A model generated the notes under the pieces. The model searched no databases. It saw nothing but the letters and a program-made list of their open reading frames with translations, and had not been told where the DNA came from. From JBALVO01 sp036961445 (lineage in GTDB: Bacteria > Pseudomonadota > Gammaproteobacteria > Pseudomonadales > Halieaceae), in contig JBALVO010000141.1 in the NCBI GenBank assembly GCA_036961445.1, positions 1-9,686 on the forward strand: 9,686 nucleotides of DNA, in the 5' to 3' direction. Positions 1 to 6,464 of this stretch are shown one piece after another (the first letter of the stretch is position 1; each line of letters begins with the position of its first letter). Position numbers and translations under genes: made by a program.

Positions 1-111
1 ATCAATGCCACCATTCACAAGCTCAATGAGCAAGTGCTGGCAGCCGACCTGCCGCGACTGGCCGCGATCTATAAAGGCATCTTGCAGCGCCTGTTATTGC
101 AAAGCATCTAG
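1..111 (+). CDS. 3' end of an unidentified gene (partial)
   Basis: Reading frame 1 is open from the left edge to a TAG at 109-111 and encodes about 36 residues, beginning INATIHKLNEQ and ending LLLQSI. The peptide is rich in Leu, Ala, Ile and Gln in an amphipathic-helix pattern, unlike the low-complexity peptides in the other frames here. Bases 1-93 are not covered by any other convincing gene. If real, it converges on the short-chain dehydrogenase and their 3' ends overlap by 18 bases. Too little is present to assign a family. Chance openness over 36 codons cannot be excluded. Confidence 0.4.
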   Translation: MNATIHKLNEQVLAADLPRLAAIYKGILQRLLLQSI

Positions 112-849
112 CTGCTGCTGCAATCCCATCCGCGCGAGATTTTTATTCACCTGCCCCGGAACTAATAGCACCTGCTCATCATCCAGCGCCGCGAGACTGG
201 CACTGACCACCTCAGCGGCGTCCATCCACATCTCGGAGGGGATGCGACTGTTATCAAAACCTGCCGCCACCATTGGGTCGTGAAATTCGGTGCGGGTATA
301 GCCGGGACACAGCGCCTGCACTTTTATTCCCGTTCCTGTCAGCTCCGCTTGCAGCGCTTGGGAAAAGTAATTCAGGAAGGCCTTGGTAGCGCCGTATACG
401 GCCAATCCCTTGCCAGGCATAAAAGCACCCAGGGATGACACATTGATAACATAACCGCCACCCAACTCCCGCATAAACGGGACAGCCGCTCGGCACAGGG
501 TGATACTGGTATCAATGTGTAAACTCACCATATCGCGCTGGCTGTCTATGGGTAGGTCGGTGAAGTGCCCGAAGCTACTGAAGCCCGCATTATTGACCAG
601 GTAGTCTACCGGGCCCTGCTGACGAATCACTTCCATCGTCTGAGCCACGCCCTCAATAGTGCCCAGGTCTGCCTGCACCACATGCATCTCTGCGGTATCA
701 GCCAATTCCTGCGCCAACACAACGAGCGGTTCGATGCGCCGGGCCACGCCTATAATGACATCGCAGCGCTGCGCCAGCTGCCGACAAAACTCCGCGCCAA
801 GGCCGGCCGAAGCGCCGGTCACCAGCGCCGTTATTTTGTGTTCAGGCAT
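94..849 (-). CDS. SDR family NAD(P)-dependent oxidoreductase
   Basis: A classical short-chain dehydrogenase/reductase of 251 residues, the usual length for the family, probably cytosolic. The Rossmann cofactor-binding motif TGASAGLG is at residues 11-18, NNAG at 86-89, the catalytic Ser at 138/139 (NVSSL) and the YxxxK pair at Y152/K156 (YGATK). The basic pair R37/R38 after the second beta strand suggests NADP(H) preference, which is inference. The position normally held by the structural/catalytic Asn of the SDR tetrad (before helix 5) appears to be His111. The substrate cannot be told from sequence. The ATG has a GGGGA ribosome-binding site about 8 bases upstream, and the gene starts 18 bases after the TraB/GumN gene, so it is probably the last cistron of the five-gene minus-strand run. 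Its 3' end may overlap a convergent gene at the left edge. Confidence 0.93.
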   Translation of the reverse strand: MPEHKITALVTGASAGLGAEFCRQLAQRCDVIIGVARRIEPLVVLAQELADTAEMHVVQADLGTIEGVAQTMEVIRQQGPVDYLVNNAGFSSFGHFTDLPIDSQRDMVSLHIDTSITLCRAAVPFMRELGGGYVINVSSLGAFMPGKGLAVYGATKAFLNYFSQALQAELTGTGIKVQALCPGYTRTEFHDPMVAAGFDNSRIPSEMWMDAAEVVSASLAALDDEQVLLVPGQVNKNLARMGLQQQLDALQ

Positions 850-867
850 GAAATATTCCCCAAAAAA

Positions 868-1764
868 TTACAATTGTTGCGCCGCATACCCGCGGCGTTT
901 TAGCAAAGAGATAATACCTTCCTCACCAACCAGATGTCCTGCGCCAACCACGACAAAATAGCGGCCATTACCGCGTAAATAGCCCGTTATTTTCTCTGCC
1001 ATGGCGCGATTACGCTGGTCGAAAAATTTCTCGTAAATAGGCAAAAACTGTGGATGCCGCTGGCGCTCTTCTTGCAACAACAAACGATTGAGTTGTGCCG
1101 CATCTCCGTCGCGCCAGGCATCGTAAACGGGCCGCAGGTACAGATCAATTTCATCCAGCTGCACCAGAGTTTGGGACATCAGCAAATCAGGGTCAGGAAA
1201 ATCCAGTAACAACTCAATTTGCTGCTCCGCCGTTTCCAGCTGCAACACCGTTTTTTGGCCGCTGGCCTGCTGTAAAAAATGCTTATCGATACCCTGCTCC
1301 GGACGCATTCCCAATTCCGCGATACGCATACTGCTCAAGGTAGTGACGACCAGACCCGGCTGTAAGCGGGCAAACATCTCCACCGGCAATGCCCGACTGC
1401 GCAAGTAGGTTTGCAGCTGCATCCAGGTCTGCGGGGAAAGATACTGCTGCAGGCTCTCCCCGTCAGGTAACACACCCCTGGTCATCATCAGTTGCTGAAT
1501 TCTGGCGCTGTTTGCCCCACTGATATCGACTTCAACCACCAGGGTGTCTGCCGCTGCGAAAGCTGCCTCGATCTCTGCTCGCAGCGGATAAATATCAGCA
1601 TAGGCCATATGCACCGAACCCAGTAATACCACCTCGGCAGTATCACTATGGATCTGCCAGATAGGCAGTCGCTCTCCGGCTGCCCACGCCGGGGAAACGA
1701 GTAGCCAGGCCAGCAATAACAGCAGAGGGTGCCGTGCTGGGGTGACACTCGCGGTGATATTCAT
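868..1764 (-). CDS. TraB/GumN family protein, secreted
   Basis: A 298-residue protein with an N-terminal signal peptide: a basic/polar start, a hydrophobic stretch at about residues 13-25 and an AWA-type cleavage site near residue 28. It is therefore predicted to be exported to the periplasm. The body matches the TraB/GumN (Tiki-like) superfamily. A first GxxH motif lies at residues 49-52 (LGSVHMA), an acidic stretch at 75-80 (LVVEVD), RNRAMAEKI at 251-259, and a C-terminal GxxH in VVVGAGHLVG at 271-280, followed by a final LLKRRGY helix. In Tiki proteins the GxxH motifs and the glutamate form a metalloprotease-like site. The function of bacterial members is largely unknown. It lies 41 bases after rsmJ and 18 bases before the SDR gene on the same strand. 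The ribosome-binding site is weak, so the ATG was chosen because it gives a complete signal peptide. Confidence 0.9.
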   Translation of the reverse strand: MNITASVTPARHPLLLLLAWLLVSPAWAAGERLPIWQIHSDTAEVVLLGSVHMAYADIYPLRAEIEAAFAAADTLVVEVDISGANSARIQQLMMTRGVLPDGESLQQYLSPQTWMQLQTYLRSRALPVEMFARLQPGLVVTTLSSMRIAELGMRPEQGIDKHFLQQASGQKTVLQLETAEQQIELLLDFPDPDLLMSQTLVQLDEIDLYLRPVYDAWRDGDAAQLNRLLLQEERQRHPQFLPIYEKFFDQRNRAMAEKITGYLRGNGRYFVVVGAGHLVGEEGIISLLKRRGYAAQQL

Positions 1765-1805
1765 CGGCTTGAGCTCATGGGTAGGTGTTTAATCACAGTG
1801 CGGAC

Positions 1806-2630
1806 TCAGTCCAGTTTACGTTGCACGTAGACATCATAGCGTACCGCTTTACCAACGATGCTATGGGAAGGTTCTCGCCCGGCCAGACACGGCGCCCTTG
1901 GTGGACGTTTGACCACCACCCGCGCAATATCCAACTGCGTAGCCATCTGTAAACTCCACAGCAACAGCGCATCGGCATCGGGCCCCGCGTCACTGCCGTC
2001 CAATAGCAACTGGAACAACGCCATTTCCTTTTTCACCGCCGCGCTCTTTTCGCGCTGGGGAAACATGGGATCCAGATAAATCACATCCAGCCCCCGCAGT
2101 GCCTCGGTCGGCACCTCGCGCGCATCTCGCGGATACAGCTGCATCCTGGCACACACCTGCGCCAACCACTGATCGCTACCCGCGGCAGCTGTATGCATCG
2201 CACAACGCAGTATTTCAGCTATAACCGGCTCGCGCTCGCATAACATCACCTGACAGCCAAGATCTGCCAGCACAAAACTGTCGCGCCCCAGGCCAGCTGT
2301 CGCATCAAGTACCCGCAGCAGCGGTTTCTTGCCGACCCCCACCGCCTTACCCAGTAACTCATTATGTCCCGAACGTCGCCGGTGGCGCATGGCAGTGCTG
2401 CCGAAATCAGCCGTCACCGGCCCTGGCGCTGCCTTACCCGTTTGCTGCAGGGATACGGAACCGTCGCTGACCACCAAAACCGCAGGCACCTGGGTTGCAG
2501 TGGTCAGATCTGTGCCGGTGATAATCACCGGGATGCCCAGGCGCTGAGACAAATCAGCTGCGTCAGGCTGATCCGCTGTGCTGGCGGCCATCAGTGCCAG
2601 TGGGGTCTGCCTGTTGCAGTAGCCAGTCAA
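1806..2630 (-). CDS. rsmJ: 16S rRNA (guanine(1516)-N(2))-methyltransferase RsmJ
   Basis: RsmJ is the SAM-dependent enzyme that makes m2G1516 in 16S rRNA. Family hallmarks are clear: a G-rich region with MRHRRR at residues 81-86, the SAM-binding loop DATAGLGRD at 109-117, an acidic ribose-binding ERE at 132-134, the catalytic-type motif YLDPMFP at 185-191 followed by KSAAVKKEM, the VVVKRP strand at 238-243, and RYDVY near the C-terminus. The order and wording match E. coli RsmJ (YhiQ, about 250 residues). The start given is a TTG that overlaps the stop of the upstream HD gene by four bases (TTGA). An in-frame ATG at 2591 would give 261 residues, closer to the usual length. Neither has a strong ribosome-binding site, so the start is uncertain. 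The gene lies within the minus-strand run but is probably a housekeeping passenger. Confidence 0.95.
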   Translation of the reverse strand: MTGYCNRQTPLALMAASTADQPDAADLSQRLGIPVIITGTDLTTATQVPAVLVVSDGSVSLQQTGKAAPGPVTADFGSTAMRHRRRSGHNELLGKAVGVGKKPLLRVLDATAGLGRDSFVLADLGCQVMLCEREPVIAEILRCAMHTAAAGSDQWLAQVCARMQLYPRDAREVPTEALRGLDVIYLDPMFPQREKSAAVKKEMALFQLLLDGSDAGPDADALLLWSLQMATQLDIARVVVKRPPRAPCLAGREPSHSIVGKAVRYDVYVQRKLD

Positions 2631-3550
2631 CTGGACTTTGCAGGAGCTTTAGCGCTCTTACCCGCGGCCAGCAAGGCTTCCAGGCCAGTGCAATTATCCA
2701 CGATAGCCTCCATATAAAGATTACGACCGGCAAAATGCCGAGCCGCATACCGATGCGCGCCATCAAATTGACGATTCAAGCGTTCATCGATGGCATGGCG
2801 CATAAAGTTGGGGGTAGATTCCAGCAAATGTTCAGGTGAACGGTAGACTACGGCAGTGTATTTTTGCATCGTCGGCTCTCCCGCTAACCCACCTGCCTCA
2901 AATTCGGCATAAAGATGATCGCGACACTTACGGATGTAATCAACGTCCGCCATCTGGGCAATAAGATCCGCAGTTCCCAGCAAAGCGCCGAGGCGTCGCT
3001 CCTGCTCATCGGCCACGACGACTTTCCCGGGGTCGACTGCATGGCTGGTAAAATGGACGATTCGTGTGCATATACCCACACTCGCCTGCAGCCCGACAGT
3101 CGGCAGGTAATCGCTCATAAACCGGGCTCCGCGACTCACATGTACGCTGGTGTAAGCGCCGCCGCTCTGGTGTCGATGGTCGCGCGTGCGCCTGATATAT
3201 CCCGAGTCATGAAACAAGGCGGCGGTAATTCCCGCCAGAGCCAGATCTGGGCCCAGGCGTTGCGCCACGGGTGCAGTGCCATCGTGACCATCCAGTAGTC
3301 GAGCCATAGCCAGGGTGACATCCAGCACATGCTGCATATCGTGGTACTTGATATCACAGGCCCTGAAACCCGGGAATGAACCCTGGTAGAGGCGAGTGCA
3401 ATCCCTGACCAACAACTCTAGCGACGAAAAGTCGAACCCCTTATAACGATTCTGCAAAATACACAGAACCGTCGCGGCAACGGCATCCGGATCGGATACA
3501 TCCACTGTATTGCTCACATCCATGTGACCAGCTCTTGGCGCTTGGCCCAT
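2627..3550 (-). CDS. HD-domain phosphohydrolase with cyclic-nucleotide-phosphodiesterase-like signature
   Basis: A 307-residue protein with no signal peptide or membrane segment, predicted cytosolic. The metal-binding HD layout is visible: YHDMQHVLDV at residues 69-78 (H70, H74), LFHDSGY at 112-118 (H114, D115), IVHFTSH at 164-170, and GTADLIAQMADVDY at 192-205 (D195). The YHxxxHxxDV block followed by HD and a late Asp is the arrangement of class I cyclic nucleotide phosphodiesterases. There the first His is the general acid and the others bind two metals. The further His of the mammalian HDxxH motif is replaced here by Tyr118. The gene starts 7 bases after the stop of a nucleotidyl cyclase, and a GAGG ribosome-binding site lies in the last cyclase codons, so translation is probably coupled. 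Hydrolysis of a cyclic nucleotide is inferred from motif and context. Other HD activities (nucleotidase, dNTPase-like) are possible. A second ATG at codon 10 is an alternative start. Confidence 0.88.
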   Translation of the reverse strand: MGQAPRAGHMDVSNTVDVSDPDAVAATVLCILQNRYKGFDFSSLELLVRDCTRLYQGSFPGFRACDIKYHDMQHVLDVTLAMARLLDGHDGTAPVAQRLGPDLALAGITAALFHDSGYIRRTRDHRHQSGGAYTSVHVSRGARFMSDYLPTVGLQASVGICTRIVHFTSHAVDPGKVVVADEQERRLGALLGTADLIAQMADVDYIRKCRDHLYAEFEAGGLAGEPTMQKYTAVVYRSPEHLLESTPNFMRHAIDERLNRQFDGAHRYAARHFAGRNLYMEAIVDNCTGLEALLAAGKSAKAPAKSS

Positions 3551-3557
3551 AGTCAGA

Positions 3558-4898
3558 TCAATCCTCGGTTATAGTTTTAACACTGCGTTTTTTCAACATA
3601 CTGGCCAGATCATCAAACAGCTCCTCTGCGCTGGGCGCGTCTGTGGATATTTCGCCAGCGGCAGCAGTTTCGTCGGCAACAGGTACCGCCCGACCGGGCA
3701 ATTGTGCCTCATCCAGACCCAGTGACAGCTTGTTGCCCTCCAGATTGATATTTATTTGCAGATTATAGGCATGCCGCGACAAGCCATGTTTATCCACTAT
3801 ACGAAATCGGCGCGCGGTGGCCCGGCCATCGGACTCAATGCTCTGGGTAAGATGGCAGGCCATCGAAGCAATCGTCTTGCCCGATAAGCCGATACCCTGC
3901 ATTGCAGACAAATCGCGATTGCAGGCCATCACAAAGGCCGGGGCTGAAACCGGGGTAATCGACCTGATATCCGCAGCTCCTCGACCAGCCTGCTCGCACT
4001 GAAAGTCACCAATCAGTATCTGGTGCGCCTGGGCCAGATCAACCATGCGCGACAGCTCAATGGTGACATCGCCAACAATATAACTAAATACCGAGGGGTT
4101 CACGCCCTCGGCCTGATACAACTCATAATGACCGCCAATATGGTAGCCGGTGCGCACCACCGGCACCGTATTGCCCCGGGATGCCGCACGCGCCACAGCG
4201 TTATCGGCAACCACCAGCAGCATGAAATAAAATAGATCCTGGTTAGCGTTCGCGCCCAGGTCCCGGTTCCAGATGTAATACCCATCGCCGGTGGTGGTAC
4301 GCGCAAAATTAATCTCAATACCCTGCGCCAGCAATTTATTGTAGGCAGAGTTAAGCGAGTAGGACAGACTGTTTAGCTGACTGGCCTGTTCAAACGGCGT
4401 GAACAGGGAGAACCCCACAATATCAAACAACAATACCGCACGACTCTCCACATAACTAAGACCGTAGCGTTTAATCAATTGCTCAACGGCATCCAGAACC
4501 TGAGCATCCTCGGTTAGAGCTGTATTTAATTTAATGAAAGTAGGCGACACGTCCAGGCGCTCACTCACCGCGAACAACTCGTCACGCGTCTTGCGCCGCT
4601 GGCCTGATATCAGGTCCTGGATAAACGTCTCATTGTCACGGGCACCGCTGGCCATTGCATCCGGAACGGCACAATAGTTCCCCAGGAAGTAATGGGGTAC
4701 AAGAAGCACCAGCAAACCACGCTCATCTGCGCTCCAGCACAGTACAATGTTCTGTCCCAGACGCCACTGCTTACGCAAGGTCCTTTCCAGCGTTTTAAGG
4801 TTGCCGCGCTGAACAATGCTGATAGCCTGCGGTAACGCTGCGCTGGCAGCAGTAGAGTCTTCTGCGCCTGGAGCGCCGGTATTATTTGATTCTGGCAT
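3558..4898 (-). CDS. divergent class III adenylate/guanylate cyclase-domain protein
   Basis: A 446-residue protein with three regions. The N-terminal part (about 1-150) is unrecognised, soluble-looking and without a clear membrane segment. A class III nucleotidyl cyclase catalytic domain spans about 152-300. A C-terminal part (about 360-400) is beta-rich and is followed by an acidic/Ala tail. In the cyclase domain, LLFDIVGFS (D159) and TTTGDGYYIW (D205) supply both metal-binding aspartates, RTGYHIGGHYEL (249-260) is the dimer-arm strand region, and YIVGDVTIELSRM (273-285) carries the transition-state Arg at R284. The base-selecting Lys and Asp positions align with Thr201 and Tyr273, and the conserved Asn aligns with Ile280, so activity and product are uncertain. 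It is first in the minus-strand run, with a perfect TATAAT upstream. It lies 7 bases before the HD phosphodiesterase-like gene, suggesting opposing roles in cyclic nucleotide turnover (inference). No strong ribosome-binding site is seen at the ATG. Confidence 0.88.
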   Translation of the reverse strand: MPESNNTGAPGAEDSTAASAALPQAISIVQRGNLKTLERTLRKQWRLGQNIVLCWSADERGLLVLLVPHYFLGNYCAVPDAMASGARDNETFIQDLISGQRRKTRDELFAVSERLDVSPTFIKLNTALTEDAQVLDAVEQLIKRYGLSYVESRAVLLFDIVGFSLFTPFEQASQLNSLSYSLNSAYNKLLAQGIEINFARTTTGDGYYIWNRDLGANANQDLFYFMLLVVADNAVARAASRGNTVPVVRTGYHIGGHYELYQAEGVNPSVFSYIVGDVTIELSRMVDLAQAHQILIGDFQCEQAGRGAADIRSITPVSAPAFVMACNRDLSAMQGIGLSGKTIASMACHLTQSIESDGRATARRFRIVDKHGLSRHAYNLQININLEGNKLSLGLDEAQLPGRAVPVADETAAAGEISTDAPSAEELFDDLASMLKKRSVKTITED

Positions 4899-4933
4899 TT
4901 CGATACTCGTTTTTATCTCCCCGACAGGCTAGC

Positions 4934-4962
4934 ATTATAGATGTGTGTTGGCACGGGAGCCA
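4934..4962 (-). promoter_or_regulatory. candidate sigma-70 promoter for the cyclase operon
   Basis: On the minus strand a perfect TATAAT occurs at 4939-4934, placing a start site near 4927 and a leader of about 30 bases before the cyclase ATG. The -35 region at 17-base spacing (4957-4962, TGGCTC) is a poor match to TTGACA, so the promoter may be weak or need an activator. It lies in the divergent region shared with the leucine-rich-repeat lipoprotein gene. No clear operator palindrome was seen. Confidence 0.4.
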
Positions 4963-5013
4963 CGCTGATCGCAATTGGTTTCGCCGCGAAAGGCAAGCGC
5001 ACCAAAACTATAA

Positions 5014-5018
5014 AGAGG
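5014..5018 (+). promoter_or_regulatory. ribosome-binding site deciding the lipoprotein start
   Basis: AGAGG lies 6 bases before the ATG at 5025. It favours that start over an in-frame ATG at 4941, which would place 28 extra polar and glycine-rich residues in front of an otherwise ideal lipoprotein signal peptide. Confidence 0.7.
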
Positions 5019-5024
5019 CTCATC

Positions 5025-5519
5025 ATGCTCCATCGCTTAATCGCCTGCCTGTCCATGTTGTTATTACTCAGTGCCTGTGAAAGCTATGACTTCAAGGTCA
5101 ACGACACGGTGGTTTATAGCCCCCATCCTTTATTCAATGATTTTGACGTCCCCGATGAGGCCCTGCGCGACTGTCTGGAACAAACCATCATGGACGGCAA
5201 GATAGCAACTGCCGGGCAATTGACGACGTTCAACTGCAGCCACGCGGGCGTCAAGGAACTCACTGGCTTGTCCAGTTTCCCCGGGGTAAAGACGCTGAAG
5301 CTATCGTCCAATAACATTCGCAACCTGGTTGAAATCAGTTCAATTATCTCCCTGGAGGAACTCTATCTGGACAACAACAAGGTGATTGACCCGGTGCCCT
5401 TGTATCAATTATCCAGCCTTAATACGCTTGATCTGTCAGGCAACCCCGATCTGCAATGTCCAGACAAAGCAGGACTGCAGCATATAGAAATCGTTGTTCT
5501 ACCCTCGCACTGTCTCTAG
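5025..5519 (+). CDS. small leucine-rich-repeat lipoprotein
   Basis: A 164-residue predicted lipoprotein from the ATG at 5025. The start is supported by the AGAGG site and a textbook signal: MLHRLIACLSMLLLLSAC, with lipobox LSAC and lipidated Cys18. After a short linker come a non-repeat cap (about 35-60, PDEALRDCLEQTI) and about four leucine-rich repeats at roughly 66-145, including VKTLKLSSNNIRNL, LEELYLDNNKVIDP and LNTLDLSGNPDL. Two cysteines near the C-terminus (C145, C163) could form a capping disulfide in the periplasm. Residue +2 after Cys is Glu rather than Asp, so outer-membrane sorting is more likely than retention in the inner membrane. LRR lipoproteins usually mediate protein contacts, and no specific partner is visible. 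It precedes the acyltransferase gene by 59 bases on the same strand and diverges from the cyclase operon. Confidence 0.87.
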   Translation: MLHRLIACLSMLLLLSACESYDFKVNDTVVYSPHPLFNDFDVPDEALRDCLEQTIMDGKIATAGQLTTFNCSHAGVKELTGLSSFPGVKTLKLSSNNIRNLVEISSIISLEELYLDNNKVIDPVPLYQLSSLNTLDLSGNPDLQCPDKAGLQHIEIVVLPSHCL

Positions 5520-5578
5520 TATGCCCTGGCTTGCATACTGGACGCTCCATCGGCACCCCTTTTGATGCGGGACGAGCA

Positions 5579-6442
5579 ATGATTATCTATCGCCTGCTTA
5601 GCTGGTTGCCGCTGCACGTACTTTACGGCCTGGCCTGGCTAGGCTACCTGATCGTTTACTACGTGGCAGGCTACCGCAAAGCGGTGGTAATGGAGAACCT
5701 GCAGCGGGCATTTCCGGACAGAAGCGCGAAGGAGGTCACAGTTCTGGCAAAAAAGTTCTACCAGCAACTGACTCAGGTGGCCGTGGAAATCATTAAATCC
5801 AGGCGTATGAGCAAGGCCAATTTTGCGCAGCGCGTGCAACTGCTCAACCCTGAACTGGTGCAGCAGTACACTAACAATTTCCAGGATTCTGTCATTGTGT
5901 TGACCATCCACCAGGGTAATTGGGAGTGGATGCTGCACGGGTGCGCCGCAGCCCTGAACATCCCCATCGACCCGGTTTACAAACCGTTACACAACAAGTC
6001 CATGGACCAGTTTATTTTTGATATTCGCAGTCAATTTGGCGCGCGTCCATTGAACCTGGAACAATCTACCCGAAATATATTGCGCCACCGGCGCGAGTTC
6101 CGCGTATTTGTGATGGTTGCAGACCAGTCCCCTATCCGCAGGGAGCGCAGCTACTGGGCAGAATTCATGAATCAACAGGCGGCCTTTCATTCAGGTGCGG
6201 AAGTCATCGCCAAAATGACCCAATTTCCCGTTCTGTTCGCCCAGTGCCGGCGTCAGCGTCGGGGACACTACCAGATAGAGTTCCACGAATTGGCACAGCC
6301 GCCTTACGACAAAGACAGCCATGTAATCACACAAAGCTATGTGCGCATGGCCGAGCAGATGATCCGCGAGGAACCGCAGAGCTGGCTGTGGAGTAATCGA
6401 CGCTGGAAACGCGACCGGGCAACTGAAGACAAGGCAGACTGA
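5579..6442 (+). CDS. LpxL/HtrB-like lipid acyltransferase
   Basis: A 287-residue member of the lipid A biosynthesis (lauroyl/myristoyl) acyltransferase family, which transfers secondary acyl chains from acyl-ACP to lipid A or related lipids at the inner membrane. A hydrophobic N-terminal anchor (about 5-30) is followed by VMENLQRAFPD at 37-47, a family hallmark. The catalytic HX4E motif is HQGNWE (H111, E116). Further blocks are MVADQSP at 179-185, AFHSGAEVIA near 202-211, and the C-terminal LWSNRRWK at 270-277. The frame stays open upstream to 5456, but the ATG at 5579 gives the standard family N-terminus and avoids a long overlap with the lipoprotein gene. A GGGAC element sits about 6 bases ahead. 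Whether it acts on lipid A or another substrate (for example ornithine lipid or aryl polyene acyl chains) cannot be settled. It converges on the MBL gene with 22 bases between stops. Confidence 0.92.
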   Translation: MIIYRLLSWLPLHVLYGLAWLGYLIVYYVAGYRKAVVMENLQRAFPDRSAKEVTVLAKKFYQQLTQVAVEIIKSRRMSKANFAQRVQLLNPELVQQYTNNFQDSVIVLTIHQGNWEWMLHGCAAALNIPIDPVYKPLHNKSMDQFIFDIRSQFGARPLNLEQSTRNILRHRREFRVFVMVADQSPIRRERSYWAEFMNQQAAFHSGAEVIAKMTQFPVLFAQCRRQRRGHYQIEFHELAQPPYDKDSHVITQSYVRMAEQMIREEPQSWLWSNRRWKRDRATEDKAD

Positions 6443-6464
6443 GGGCCCGCCAAAATCAGGGCAT

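Noticed and set aside
1777..1800. TGTGA-like half site upstream of the TraB/GumN gene, considered as a CRP operator
   Set aside because: The second half (TCACA) is absent at the right spacing, so it is only a chance half match.
2563..2766. 67-codon minus-strand frame overlapping the HD/rsmJ junction
   Set aside because: It is an out-of-frame shadow of two well-supported genes and has no motif of its own.
4941..5024. Upstream in-frame start for the LRR lipoprotein
   Set aside because: It would bury the signal peptide behind 28 residues. The ATG at 5025 has a good ribosome-binding site and a perfect lipobox distance.
4899..5024. Considered for a riboswitch or small RNA in the divergent region
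   Set aside because: No extended stem, terminator or known riboswitch core was seen. Only a -10-like box is supportable.
5456..5578. Upstream extension of the acyltransferase frame
   Set aside because: It overlaps the lipoprotein gene in another frame and adds 41 residues unlike the family N-terminus.
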